The notes under the pieces were generated by a model. The model saw only the letters and a program-made list of their open reading frames with translations. It searched no databases and was not told where the DNA came from. Shown here piece after piece: positions 40,289-52,640 of a DNA stretch of 64,000 bases. The number at the start of each line of letters is the position of its first letter. Positions within the stretch are counted from its first letter, which is position 1. The translations under genes were made by a program, and so were the position numbers. Source of the stretch: Deinandra increscens subsp. villosa (lineage: Eukaryota > Streptophyta > Magnoliopsida > Asterales > Asteraceae); NCBI GenBank assembly GCA_039602395.1, contig JBCNJP010000023.1:87694451-87758450 (forward strand). The letters run 5' to 3'.

Positions 40289-40680
40289 TAACTTTTTATT
40301 ATATATTTACGTTTTCTCCAATTACAAACTGTTTATAACCCAAAAACTCAATCAACTCTTGACATCTTTTATGATATCGTGATGGGTAAGAAGACGACGT
40401 ATTGACTATTGAGAGAGTATGAAATTGAAATTTTAGATAAGTTGAATGTTAAAATAAAATGAAATAATAAAAGGTGAGGAAAATGTGTTAGAGAGACTCG
40501 GATGAGTCAATTAAAATTCAATGTTTCTAACATACAACATATTAGACAAAATTGAAATTAACCGTTTATAGATAACCATACTTTAAAAAAATTCCATAAT
40601 CAACATACAACAAATTAGACAAAATTAACGGATCAAACTTGTTATCTTTTTCTACCAACCAGGCTCAGAGATCTGAAACA
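40289..40680. other. intergenic, nothing recognised
   Basis: No supported gene or repeat ends. Confidence 0.4.
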
Positions 40681-40740
40681 ATGGAATAAAAACTAACCCT
40701 TCTATGGCTGCAAAAAGATCGACCCTCCAAAATTAAGGGA

Positions 40741-40893
40741 TCAAAGAAGAAATCAAACAAAAATACATTTAGAACGATAAAAAGGACTCAGATCAAAAGT
40801 TACCATAGCAAAGAAGAAATCAAACAAAAATACATTTTGGATGACAGAAAAGGACTCAGATCAGAAGTTACCATAGCAAGAAAGAAATCAACA
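40741..40893 (+). repeat. 76 bp tandem duplication
   Basis: A unit starting CAAAGAAGAAATCAAACAAA and ending GTTACCATAG occurs twice with a few changes. Confidence 0.75.
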
Positions 40894-41159
40894 GTCGTTT
40901 GGCTGCAAAATTTTATTGCCCCGCCATAAACGAAGGATATCTACCATACCTGCCAAAACTTTTGAAAGATCATCACAGTCCGAAATGCCCAAACGTATTA
41001 TTAGTAGCATACAAAACAAGTGACGGTTCATTTTAAGAAATCACAACCATACACAGTCTCGAATGTCAATAACAAACAGCTAGCCAACAATAAAACAAAC
41101 AAAGTGAAGCCTTTCAGAACCCAAATAACCGATTCATGCTAAGATCTAAAAGACCATGG

Positions 41160-42060
41160 CCCAGATCTTTATCAGGACGAAAAGCCAATTGCCCAGGGTC
41201 ACAAACCCTAAATTAAAGTAGCCGCATATAAGCGTAAACTCTAGATCGTAACTCTAGATCATGTGACCATGGACCAGATCTTTAGATGGCTCAAATCCAA
41301 GCAGCGACTGCGGTTAACGCCACGCCGCCGCCGGATGCATCACAGCCAAGGAAAATTAAAACCTTACAAAATCCCAGAAAGCAATGGTGTGCAAAAGAAA
41401 GGACACACACCTCAAGTCTCAGATCTAAACAGATCTAAACAGGGTCACAAACCCTAAGTTATCACTGCTTCATGCAACCGTAGATCGTGAGACCAGTCAG
41501 CCATAGATCTTTAAATGACTCAGATCCGACAACGGCTACGATTAACGGCCCCCGCGCGCTGGAAAATGATAGCCGTGGTGTTCTAAAGCACCAGCGGGTC
41601 ATAACATATGGTTGTGGTAACACCGCCGTGAGTAACCAGAGAACAGACGACCGGATTTTAGAGAGGCAGCGAGAATCAGCGACGGTAGGGTTTAGAGATC
41701 GAGTTTAGAGAGAGAGATAAAGAGAATAGCCGATCGATTTTAGAGAGAAATAGCAGAGAATCGTCGATCGATTTTAGAGAGAGATAGCAAAGATTCGGCG
41801 GTAGGGTTTAGAGAGAGAGAAAAAGCAAAATGAAATGAATTGGTGGGTATAAATAAGGAGAGAGGGATCTGATCTCGATTATGGAGAAGCGCCTAAATCA
41901 AGAGAGAAGCATGCGCATACTGTTAATCGAGGGAGAAGCATGCGTATAGTGATCTCGAAGAGAAGGATCTGAGTCTGCTGAATGTTAATCGAGGCCACAG
42001 GGAGGAGAAGCATGCGCATACCGTTGAAGAGATTAAAGTAAATGTCGAAAATAACCCTAA
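41160..42060 (-). promoter_or_regulatory. promoter/5'UTR-like fragment, minus strand
   Basis: Read on the minus strand from 42050: a TTATTTATACCC near 41850, then CT-rich sequence with CTCTCTAAACCCTACCGCCG (telobox) twice and TCTCTAAAATCGATCGACG repeats, as in plant gene leaders. A segment of about 130 bp (41190-41330, GGTCACAAACCCTAA ... AGATCTTTAGATGGCTC) is duplicated at 41434-41560. No coding exon could be confirmed; short frames with GC-rich runs (CCACGCCGCCGCCGG) are present. Probably a captured or relict gene front. Confidence 0.3.
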
Positions 42061-42227
42061 AATTAAGCTGTAAATGGTTTAAGCTTGAGAATTGTTTAAA
42101 TGTGATGCTTTAAATACTTGTACACAATGCAATAACCCTTGTACGCGTCTTAAGGATTAAGCATTTTTCATGACGAAAATGCCCTTTAGGGCAATATGTA
42201 TTATATATAGTAATAGATATTGAAAAG

Positions 42228-42965
42228 TTCATTGTAGACACCCCTATAAGTGTAGACACATAAACACCTTAATCCACCGTTAGATCATTTAATTTTACGG
42301 TTGAGATTGCATCTCTCATTCCTTAATTAATAGTCTGATATACACGTCCCTGATCCTTTTTCCTTCGGATTCTTTTTCCTTACGTTAATTCGTTTCTCTT
42401 CCATTGATTCAGACCCATGTGCATCATGTTTACATAATTTAGACATGAATTAATGTTTTCAAAAATTATGTTATTTATCTTAACGTAAAATCTAAGGAAA
42501 AAAAGTTTTTTTTTTATTTACTGAATTTGACATTTGAAATAGAGTAATTTCACATGTAAAATACGGGGTCTATGGGTTTATGTAAAATTTAAGAGAAAAA
42601 AAAAGAATAGTTTATTTTTTTTTATGGAATTTCACATGCGAGAAAAAGTCATTTCACATGTGAAATAAGGTGTCTACATTTCTACACTTTTTAAGGTGTT
42701 TACAATGAACATTCCCATTTTATTTATTTATTTACATAAAATCTAAAAAAAAAAGTTTTTTTTATTGAATTTCACATTCGAAATAGAGTAATTTCACATG
42801 TGAAATAGGGTGTCTACATGTCTACACTTTTTAAGGTGTCTACAATGAACCTTCCTATTTTATTTATTTATTTACATAAAATCTAAAAAAAAAGTTTTTT
42901 TTATTGAATTTCACATGCGAAATAGAGTAATTTCACATGTGAAATAATGTGTCTACTTGTCTACA
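42228..42965. mobile_element. cluster of family 1 MITE arms
   Basis: Begins GTTCATTGTAGACACCCCTA and contains three successive right-arm copies (GAAATTTCACATGYGA-type palindromes followed by GTGTCTACAATGAAC or GTTTACAATGAAC near 42706, 42841 and a partial at 42955). A serial duplication of one arm explains it best. Confidence 0.6.
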
Positions 42966-43086
42966 CTTATGAGAACAATTGGTTTTAAGAATTTTTTAGA
43001 ACCATTTTAAGCCACATTACTTTTAGTTATATATATACACCCCCTTCATGAATTATAGTGGTCCCCTATGAAATTAATGGTTGATA

Positions 43087-43122
<36 letters not shown>
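42966..43122. mobile_element. family 2 MITE fused to the family 1 cluster, with (TA)n
   Basis: At 42966 the family 1 arm (GTCTACACTTATG) passes without a break into AGAACAATTGGTTTTAAGAA of family 2 in inverted orientation; the family core GTGGTCCCCTATGAAATTAA follows, ending in a TA tract (43084-43122). Confidence 0.6.
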
Positions 43123-43124
<2 letters not shown>

Positions 43125-43808
43125 GTATGGAATAGATAATAACTCATTTTTATTCCAATAACCAAATAACACATTTGAACCATCAAAATCATGCAAAGTG
43201 TCCATATCTCTCTCTTTTCAGGGAGGGTATTTTGGACATTTAACCCAACAAAAAAAGTACCTCTCCGTTTTAAAACGGCTATAACTTTTGTTTATTATCT
43301 AATGTAGGTTTTTTATAAAAATTATAACGTTGGACTCGTTGCATTTTTATCTAAAATTCAGATGTGGTCTTGATTTTTTTGTCACTTTTTTTCCAAACGT
43401 TCTTTATGACATGTAAAGTTACAAAAGGTAGCAGTGGTGCCTTTTTTGGGTGGCACTGATGTCTTTTTTTGTCGCATTGATGTTAATACGGACGTTTGAA
43501 AAGAAAAACATCGAAAAAAGTCGAGACCACATCCAAATTAAAGATAAAAATACGACGGGTCCAATGAGATAAATTTTATAAAAGACCAACTTCGTATAAA
43601 AATGTTATAGTCCTTTTAAAAATGAGGTGCAATGAGATAAATTTTATAATAAATCGACTTTTTATAAAAATGTTATAGTCCTTTTAAAAATGGGGTGGTG
43701 TTTTTTCTTTTGTTTAAAATACCACATATACCATTTTCATTAAAAGAAAAAAAAACAAGTGGGTGCAATGTGGCACTCAAGAGTACCAACTTTATTATTC
43801 CAACCACG
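43123..43808. mobile_element. family 3-like element, right end missing
   Basis: Starts GGGTATGGAATAGATAATAA directly after a TA tract. Contains inverted internal arms: ACTCGTTGCATTTTTATC with GTCGAGACCACATCC. Related to the left half of 33048-34721. The right terminus is not evident before the Tourist-like MITE. Confidence 0.5.
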
Positions 43809-43814
43809 AGTTAA

Positions 43815-44501
43815 GGGTCTGTTTGGTATGAGGTAATGGAATGAACGACGGAATGGAACGAACAAGGGAATAGAATGGGCGAGGGAATGAAATAGATCAT
43901 TACCATTACATCGTCATGTTTGGTTACTATGCGGAAATAGAATAAATCATATATTTGTGTTATTTAATGGTTACAACAAACGAAGTAATTGAATATAATT
44001 TTACTAATATTTACATTTAAATTAGAATATATTTTTTTTTATATTTTTATTTTCTAATGTTTTAATTTTTATTTTTATTAATTTATTTTTATAAAATAGT
44101 TTAATTTATATTTTTTTAAGTTGTTTGTTTTTATATTTTTTTTTTCAATTTAATTTTATTATTATTATTATTATTTTTGTTTTTATTTATTTATTTAATT
44201 TTTTTAATTTCTTATTTTTCCCTTATATTTTTCTTTATTATTTTTTCTTTCTATTCTTAACTTTTTTCCATAAATATTAAAGAAGAAATCTTATTGGAAA
44301 TGAAAATTTTCATTTCATTCCTTGAGGGAATCGAAAAAAACACCCCTCCCCTATGGAATGAAAATCTTTGAAAATGGAAGGAATCTCATTCCTTATGTAA
44401 TGGTTCAAACAATTCCAATGTGCAACCAAACATGTCATTTTCCATTCCCACGTAATGACTCATTTCATTCCGCCCTCCATTCCTGCGTACCAAACGATAC
44501 C
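43815..44501. mobile_element. Tourist-like MITE, 687 bp
   Basis: Ends GGGTCTGTTTGGTATGAGGT and GCGTACCAAACGATACC are inverted, followed inwards by AATGGAATGAA and TTCATTCC-type repeats, and flanked on both sides by TAA (43812-43814, 44502-44504). Interior is T-rich and non-coding. Confidence 0.75.
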
Positions 44502-45119
44502 TAAGAGTGAGTTACCAAATGATACCTAAGGGTGGGGGGTATGTCTCGGCATACCCCTCGGCAACCCTCCGGCATCCGAGCGGCGACCATACCCCCCCCC
44601 CCCTCTCGGAATCCCTCCTTCAGCGTCCAATACCCCCCATTTCGGCAACTAGTTGCCGAGAAACAACCCAGCCTTTTAGACCGTTGAACGGTCAAAAATC
44701 CGACCGTTACCCCCCCCCCCCCCTTTTTTAATCAATTCAAATACTATATAAACTCCACCATATCTCATAAATTTTATACCTCTTCTCCTTCAATTTAATC
44801 ACACAAAAAAAAACCTCTATATTTTCCTCCCAAACATGGTTCGTCCTCGCCCAAAATATATACTCCCACACGAACTTATCACTTCATCTAGTAGTTCGAG
44901 TGGTTCGGACGAGGATGCGATGGAGTTCATGAGGAGTTGTTATCGCGTTGTCTTAGACGAAGAAGCTCGAGAGACGAATACAAGGACGAGTATTTATCGA
45001 AATCGTAGGGCGAGTCATGATCGATTGATTGAGCTATATTTCGCCGACGAGCCACATTTTCACGAAGGTATTTTTAAAGATAGATTCGAATGTCTAAGAA
45101 TTTGTTTAATCGTATTTTG

Positions 45120-47589
45120 TGTCACACCCCAACCGACGGCGGAATATGTCGGGGCGAGACGACTGTCCAGATGCACATGAAAACTAGTAATAGTTACCAA
45201 ATACTTAAACATGCCATTTTTATATATATACAAAGATCCGTACAACAATAAATATAATCATAAAAGCATTGATTAATGTCTTTATCTAGGTCCGCAATCC
45301 TATCGTGATTAATCAAATAATCCAAGTAGTCGTCCTGCAACATGTATAAAATAGAGAGTGTCAACTACAAAAGTAGTTGGTGAGTACACATAGAATTTTA
45401 TATATATCTAGATAAAAAGCCAGCGATTTATGCAATTAAGTACTTAGTCATAAGGACTACATGAAAAATATAAAATAAACTAACCATTCATAGATATAGA
45501 TGTTGTGTAACCAAACCTAGACAATAAGGGAGCAATCACCTATTTGACGACAGGATTATGTCTCAATATCCTAGGTGTGTTGTCAACCAATAGATATTCA
45601 TCTATCATTGTTACCACGGCTCAATGGTTAATGGTACACAAAAGATTATAGATATGATATAGATACATGATTAATAGATATAGATATTGTGTAACCAAAC
45701 CTAGACAATAAGGGAGCAATCACCTATTTGACGACAAGATTATGTCTCAATATCCTAGGTGGGTTGTCAACCAATAGATATTCATCTATCATTGTTACCA
45801 CGGCTCAATGGTTAATGGTACACAAAAGATTATAGATATGATATAGATACATGATTAATAGATATAGATATTGTGTAACCAAACCTAGACAATAAGGGAG
45901 CAATCACCTATTTGACGACAAGATTATGTCTCAATATCCTAGGTGGGTTGTCAACCAATAGATATTCATCTATCATTGTTACCACGGCTCAATGGTTAAT
46001 GGCACACAAAAGATTATAGATATGATATAGATACTTGATTCACGATTTCAACATACTAGATAATAAACATAGATGCACATAATAAAGAATACACACTTAA
46101 CATCATAGAATCGCGTTGATTTCGAATAAGGAATAAAGATTTAAGATTTGAATATAGGATATACATGTTGCACCCCAAAATAAGAAAGTGGTTATTAATA
46201 CTCACTACTCAAGTCATCATTTGAAGGAATCACCCTTCTAATAATAACAAGAGTTTATATCGCAAAATATCCCACAGTAATAAAAGGGGGTATGAGTACT
46301 CACATTGGATTGTTGTAACGAACTTCACAAACGGAATGATTCAAGGTCAAGAGTTTGAGCCTAATGTATGAAAGATAAGATGTTAAGATTTGGAATGTGG
46401 TCGGGAGTTAGAGTTTTGTCAAAAGGATATATGAAGATTGGTTTTCCGGTTAGTGCACTTTATTTGGAATTTGGACAGCTTGGAGGCTATGAGTTTAAGT
46501 GCATTTTTAAAATATCATACTTCTTCTAAAAATTACCAAAATTCACAGACTTCTAGTTTAAAGTATTCCCAATAACTTTTGTTTAGAATGCATCTTATGA
46601 AAACGCTAGGAATCTGCTCAAAACAGCCTCACAAAACAGAAGGTGCTGATACGCACATCTGTCTTGTAGGGACTATTGTGAAGCCCCCGAGTTGAGTTAG
46701 GACACGAGTAAATTATCGTTGGAAAGCTAACTCGACGAACTTAATCTTGGAGCTTGAGTTTGTTTTGTTTCAGCTTATTATGACCAAGATATAGCCTCAT
46801 AAAGACAGCCTAACATTCTGTCCAGATTTTAAAACTTAGTATAGTGCACGATTTAAGGTAAAAAAAAATCGAACCAACTCTTGAATAAATCAAGACTTAG
46901 ATGATTTGAGAAATATACCTCTAGATGTTTTCTTCTAGGTGAAAAACCTTCACAATAGTATCAAAACTTTCAAAAACCTCTTTGATCTCTCTTAAAATTC
47001 TATGGATTCTTCAAGACTTGAGTTTGTTTTAAAAAATAAAAATGAATTGGTAGATGTGGATGGGAGATGGGAAAATGGCTGCATTTTAAAGAGGAAAGAA
47101 GGTGAAGTGTGAGGTGGGTCTTGGGAAGTGTTGTGGTGAGGTGTTATGCTTAAATGGATGATTAGCGTAGCCTACATAAGTGTAGACTTGCCATGACATC
47201 ATGTAGGCTTGCTTATTCACCCAAATAAATATTTTTTTCTTCTTTTTGTAAAAATCTATTTTCTTTACTTTTAATATATATATATGTATATATATATAAG
47301 TGTTATTTATAGAAATAAATGTGGGACTTCGACGTTTATTAAGTTACAAACCGAAACAACGCAAAGCTACTCGTAATTTCATTATTTGTGTTTTAAACCT
47401 CGAAATCTCGTCAAACCTCACTAATATTGACTTGTGTTTATGATTATAATTTTTTTCACAAGCACTATTTATATTTGGTTTGCTCTAGTTTTCTGATTCA
47501 ACTAAAATAACAAAAATGATTGAAATATAAATTTCAAATTTTGTAATCGGGTCGGGTTAAAATGAATATGGATTGACCGAGTTGTCACA
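45120..47589. mobile_element. solo LTR of a Ty3/gypsy element, 2.47 kb
   Basis: Starts TGTCACACCCCAACCGACGG and ends GAGTTGTCACA, flanked by TTTTG on both sides (45115-45119, 47590-47594). No internal coding region: the result of recombination between two LTRs. Includes three tandem 184 bp units. Different subfamily from the LTR at 47967-50630, sharing only the end motifs. Confidence 0.9.
45491..46042 (+). repeat. 3 x 184 bp tandem repeat inside the solo LTR
   Basis: Unit starts TAGATATAGATATTGTGTAA and includes ACCACGGCTCAATGG; the three units (45491, 45675, 45859) differ at only a few bases, so the amplification is recent. Confidence 0.9.
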
Positions 47590-47966
47590 TTTTGAATGAT
47601 GTTGAGAGTAATTTCGAGTGCTTTACTTTTCGTTTCGACGCGAGGGGGCGTCCAAGTTTCACGGCTTTACAGAAATGTACGGTAGCTATTCGTCAATTGG
47701 TAACCAGTAACGTGCCTGATGAATACGATGAATTTTTGGAAATGTCCGAAAGAACATCACGTGAATGTTTACACTACTTTTGTGATGCTATAATTAAGGT
47801 TTATAAAGATGAATTTTTGCGTTCACCGACTAGCCATGATCTTGCTCTTTTATATGAGGTCCATTTAGAAAGACATGGCCTTCCTGGCATGATTGGTAGT
47901 ATCGATTGTATGCACTGGGAATGGAGAAACTGCCCAACAAAATATAGAGGACAGTATCATCGTGGT

Positions 47967-50630
47967 TGTCACACCCCCAATTTCCACAAACGGAGTATAA
48001 CCGTGTGGGGTGTGATCCAGACCAGGATCCCAGACTTTAGTTACAACCAAACCATAACAGATTTTATAAGTAAGTCATAAAGTTTAAGTTACAGTCCAAA
48101 ACAGTAAGTTTAACAGTTCAGCGGAAGCATAAACAAAGTTTACAGTTATGGTGTTACAAAACGATGGATTTAAATGTTTGAAAATTTCGGGCTTTTCAAA
48201 AGGGTATCCATAGGAAGTACTGCCACCTCTGGTGCTGTCCATGATCCACCTAACGACCTGAAAAAAAATCAACAATCAAGTGTCAGCCAAGGCTGGTGAG
48301 TTCACTAAAGCGGTCGACACGCCACATGTAGACCCAATGTATGAATAAAGAAAGGTAAAACACAATCAATAATCATAAGGCCAGTAAAGTTCCATATCGT
48401 AGGTAGCTAGCCTATAGTTATGTACACCTGAATTGTTCGTAACCGAAGCTGACAATGTTTTGATAGGGGATACCTATGAACCTTGCCTTCCCGTGTCCAT
48501 CCGGATCACGGTGGGTAGGCTAACATTGATCTCAGTCCGACCGCCAGTCGGAGGGTGCATCCCGTGCACCGCTGAGCGGGGGTGTCAATCCCCAGTAGTA
48601 CTACTCAACATTACCTCGCTACTGTATATTAACGACCCTAATGTAAGGACTTTTTATAAATAAAGCAATTCAGTGCAACATATGATATTTTGTCGGAAAA
48701 TTACTCAAGTAAAGAAATACCTTTACCGTTGGGTTGCCATCCTTTACCGGATGCAACTATCTGTGCGTTATCATCCTAAACCGGATATAACAATAATAGT
48801 AAGTGAAACTCACCTTAGGGTGCACTGGTACCTAGCACTTGGTTCAACAGGTTGGTCAAAGTCGACCTATTCGGATAAATATGGTCTAATGAAATTAGAA
48901 GGTGTCGCGAGGACGAAACTAGCACATAAGCACCTAAACATGTTTCATGCAATCATACAAGTCACTTAATGCACATATAAGTCTCAAATTGGGAGAAAAT
49001 CAAGAAATTGCAATTTATGTCAAAGTTGACCCGAAAAGTCAAACTTCAAGCACTTAACTAGTGGCATAGCTAAAATCCACAATACTTGGAATTAGATTCT
49101 TAAATTTTACAGGCATATACTACATATAATTTAGGAATTGTTGCAAAAATAATCAAGTAAAAAGGTTAAGAAATGAGAAAGTTATGCACGTCGGAAGTTA
49201 GCATTTTTGGCATTTAGCAAACAAGTCAAGGTAAAATGAAAACTTGCATAACTCACTCAAAATTTGGGCAATTTATGAACCAACATCTCCAGATCTTACT
49301 TTTAATATATAAACATCAAGTCCAAATAGCAACCACACCATTAAAACAAGATTTACATGCCCAACCAATTTGCAAAGTCCACTTTTCACAGAAAATGACA
49401 GCTTTGAGTACCCAACTTGCAGCTGTGTTTTGACTGACCAAACGGGGGTGTTAGAAAGTGTGCGAGTAGCCGTTGTAAATCTAAGACATCCTACTTTACT
49501 AGGGAAAAAGAATAAATCAGTTTAGATGAAAATTGAGCAAGTTATGACAGCTGCAAGTTGACCAAAAATCTGGTCAAAGCTGTTTGGAATTTCAAGTTGG
49601 CAAAAGTCTAGAATTTCGATTTCTATGCTACCATATAGTTATCCAACATACATCAACACAATTGTAATCAAAATAACATGAGATTTCTGGTCCTAACATG
49701 ATAATACCATTTTCATAGCAAAATCTCATCTTATTGCTAGCATTTAAGCACATTACACCCAAAACCCATAACCAAACACCCAACAATCATTTAGAACACT
49801 TGAAGCTTAACCCAACCCTCAATTCCCAGATCCAAACCCCTCCACAAATCTGTCCCAAATCGTGAACTAATATATCTTGAGCCAAATCAAGATTCATGAG
49901 CACACCAACACCACATTTAGCACAAAAACACAAAATAACACACATACAACTAACAAATTCCGGATTTCAAAACTTAGGGTTTACCAATTTGAAGAAGAAA
50001 TCGCAGGTTGGAAGAGAGGGGAGGAAGAAGAAGCTTGCTTAAGTGTCCTTGTAGCTTGATTTAGCTTCCAAGCTCCAAATCTTGCTCCTTGATGCTTGAT
50101 TTTCACGAAATTGCAAGTGTGTATGTGTGTGCGTGATTTTGAAGGTGAGAGGGGGGAGGTGGAGCTGATGAAGATCGTGAAGAATGAGGGAGCGATGAGT
50201 TTTAAGCAGATTTTTCTTTTAAAAGAAATTACATGTTTGGTCCCTCAAATTTCAATTTAAACAAAACAAGCATAAAACTTATATTAAGTGGGTTTTTGCT
50301 AAAAAGTTGTAAAGTAAAAATTCTAAAAATGTTTCCAAGTGTTTTTAACTCATTTAACATGTAGGGTTTAGTCGGGTTATATAAATTTATCATTTATACA
50401 TAAAAATCCAAATTTCGCGCGAAGCCCGGTTTCGCATAAAAATGCAAATTTCACAACTAACACATAAGATCACGAAATAAGTTCACGAAACAAGTTACTA
50501 ATATTAATTAGCAAGTAATCATGAATAACCATGTAATCATACAAATAACGGGTCTCGGGTTCGTTAACGGAACTAACAGGACTAACGGAAAAACTTAACG
50601 GAGTTAACTTGGGAAGTTACAGTTGTCACA
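47967..50630 (-). repeat. gypsy 3' LTR
   Basis: 2664 bp; its left 930 bp also match the old LTR fragment at 2090-3069. Confidence 0.9.
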
Positions 50631-50645
50631 GCCTCCCCATGTTAA
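50631..50645 (-). promoter_or_regulatory. gypsy polypurine tract
   Basis: Minus strand AACATGGGGAGGC precedes the 3' LTR; the upstream GGGACGAAAATTCC is the usual motif before the tract in Tekay elements. Confidence 0.6.
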
Positions 50646-50676
50646 GGAATTTTCGTCCCGAAAATTAGCTAGTACC

Positions 50677-52299
50677 TTAGGTTGATGCGGAGGCTTGATC
50701 GAACAGGTGAGGATACTTCTTTCTCAACTGGTCTTCCCGTTCCCACGTGAACTCCGGTCCACGTTTTGAATGCCATCTGACTTTGACAATTGGGATCTTG
50801 CTTCGCTTCAATGCTTTTTCTTCGCGTCCCATTATCTCAACAGGTTGTTCTATAAATCGGAGTTGTTCGTCGATGTGGAGCTCTTCCAGTGGAACTATTA
50901 GAGTGTCGTCGGCCAGACACTTCTTCAAATTTGAAACGTGAAACACATTATGTACCCCATCCAGCTCAGGTGGCAAGTCCAAACGATACGCCACCGTTCC
51001 AATCTTTTCTGTTATCGGGAAGGGTCCTATGTAGCGGGGGTTCAACTTCCCGCGCTTCCCAAAACGCACAACACCTTTCCAGGGCGAGACTTTCAACAGT
51101 ACACAGTCGCCCACCTCGAATTCTAATGGCCTTCTACGTTTGTCGGCATAACTCTTTTGTCGGTCTCTTGCGGCTTTCATACGGTTTAAGATTTGCATAA
51201 TTCTTTCTGTCGTTTCATACACCATCTCTGGTCCAGTGAGTTGGCTATCACCGACTTCGGCCCAACAGACCGGTGATCTACACTTCCGTCCATAGAGAGC
51301 CTCAAAGGGAGCGGCTCCAATACTGGAATGGTAGCTGTTGTTGTAGGAGAACTCGACCAGTGCCAAGTGAGTTTCCCAGTTCTTCCCAAAATCCATTACG
51401 CACGCTCGGAGCATATCCTCAAGGGTCTGGATTGTGCGTTCAGTTTGGCCATCTGTCTGCGGATGGTATGCAGTACTCATATCCAAACGAGTACCTAGGG
51501 CTGATTGTAGTGATCTCCAAAAGTGTGAAGCAAATCTGGGGTCTCGATCGGAGATAATAGACAAGGGCACTCCGTGGAGCTTGACGATCTCGTCAATGTA
51601 GATTTGTGCCAACTTGTCAGTCTTGTCACTTTCCTTGAGGGGTATGAAATGGGCGGATTTCGTTAATCTATCCACAATGAACCAAATCATGTCATTGCCA
51701 CGGGGAGTACGGGGCAGTCCCGTGATGAAATCCATGGATATTTCCTCTCGTTTCCATTTAGGAATCGTCGGTTGCTGCAGTAACCCTAGAGGTTTACGGT
51801 GTTCTGCTTTGACCTTCGAGCATGTCAAACACTTGCTGACATATGTAGCAATGTCAGCCTTCATCTTGGGCCACCAGTATAATCCTTTCAGGTCTTGGTA
51901 CATTTTATCCGAACCGGGATGGACCGAATATCGAGACTTGTGAGCTTCGTCCATCACCAGCTCTCGAAGATTTCCGTGAAGGGGCACCCAAATGCGATCC
52001 TTGTAGTAACGTATCCCGTCAGACTTAACTTCTGAAGTTCCATCTATGCCATTTAAGGATTCTGCCTCATAATTTTCTTCTTTCAAAGCTTCCTTCTGGG
52101 CATCCCGAATTCTATCCGGTAATCCAGCATGGATCGTGAGTTGTAGAGCTCGAACCCTTCTAGGTTTTGCATGTTCCTTTCTGCTTAATGCGTCGGCCAC
52201 AACGTTGGCCTTACCCGGGTGATACTTTATCGCCAAGTCGTAGTCGTTAAGCACCTCGATCCACCTACGCTGTCTCATGTTGAGATCTTTTTGTCCCAT
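50677..52299 (-). CDS. gypsy RNase H end, integrase and chromodomain
   Basis: 540 codons open. RNase H tail (RRWIEVLNDYDLAIKYHPGK, VVADALSRK), integrase zinc finger (H..H, CLTCSKVKAEHRKPLG), integrase core with D-D-E (SMDFITGLPRTPRG, ISDRDPRFASHFW, TDGQTERTIQTLEDML), GPF region (NPRYIGPFPITEKIGTVAYR) and a C-terminal chromodomain (VKVRWHSKRGPEFTWERED). The chromodomain and region order mark a chromovirus of the Tekay/Del kind. Catalytic residues look intact, but it is separated from the upstream RNase H part by a 5-base insertion near 52297. Confidence 0.9.
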   Translation of the reverse strand: MGQKDLNMRQRRWIEVLNDYDLAIKYHPGKANVVADALSRKEHAKPRRVRALQLTIHAGLPDRIRDAQKEALKEENYEAESLNGIDGTSEVKSDGIRYYKDRIWVPLHGNLRELVMDEAHKSRYSVHPGSDKMYQDLKGLYWWPKMKADIATYVSKCLTCSKVKAEHRKPLGLLQQPTIPKWKREEISMDFITGLPRTPRGNDMIWFIVDRLTKSAHFIPLKESDKTDKLAQIYIDEIVKLHGVPLSIISDRDPRFASHFWRSLQSALGTRLDMSTAYHPQTDGQTERTIQTLEDMLRACVMDFGKNWETHLALVEFSYNNSYHSSIGAAPFEALYGRKCRSPVCWAEVGDSQLTGPEMVYETTERIMQILNRMKAARDRQKSYADKRRRPLEFEVGDCVLLKVSPWKGVVRFGKRGKLNPRYIGPFPITEKIGTVAYRLDLPPELDGVHNVFHVSNLKKCLADDTLIVPLEELHIDEQLRFIEQPVEIMGREEKALKRSKIPIVKVRWHSKRGPEFTWEREDQLRKKYPHLFDQASAST

Positions 52300-52640
52300 T
52301 ATATTATGTGCTGGAGGCTTTTATGATCGGTGAATATCGTGCATTTGGTACCGTACAGGTAGTGCCTCCAAAACTTTAAGGCAAATACAACAGCTCCTAA
52401 CTCCAGATCATGTGTTGTGTAATTCTTTTCGTGAGACTTTAACTGCCTTGACCCGTAAGCGATTACCTTACCTCTTTGCATCAAAACACATCCAAGTCCT
52501 TGGAGAGAAACGTCACAATAGACCTCGAAGTCGTCAACACCATCCGGTAGTGATAATACAGGCGCGGTACAAAGTTTTTCTTTCAAAGTCTGAAAAGCTG
52601 TTTCTTCTTTTTCACCCCATCGGAAGTTAGCATTTTTGGC
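52299..52640 (-). pseudogene. gypsy RT tail and RNase H start, 5'-truncated
   Basis: Begins inside RT at FRWGEKEETAFQTLKEKLC, continues through the RNase H catalytic DFEVYCDVSLQGLGCVLMQ and ends DHKSLQHI before a stop made by the extra ATATA. Upstream the frame is LTR sequence, so the join to the 5' LTR is a deletion. The RT palm (YVDD) is lost. Confidence 0.9.

Noticed and set aside
42180..42216. Helitron 3' end at GCCCTTTAGGGC ... TATATAGTAAT
   Set aside because: The stem is present but no CTRR terminus follows at a suitable distance.
43090..43122. Long TA tracts as promoters or origins
   Set aside because: They coincide with MITE edges every time; a microsatellite explanation is enough.
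49236..50059. Plus-strand open frames duplicated at 52665-53488
   Set aside because: The duplicates are the two LTR copies of the gypsy element; the frames have no coding features.
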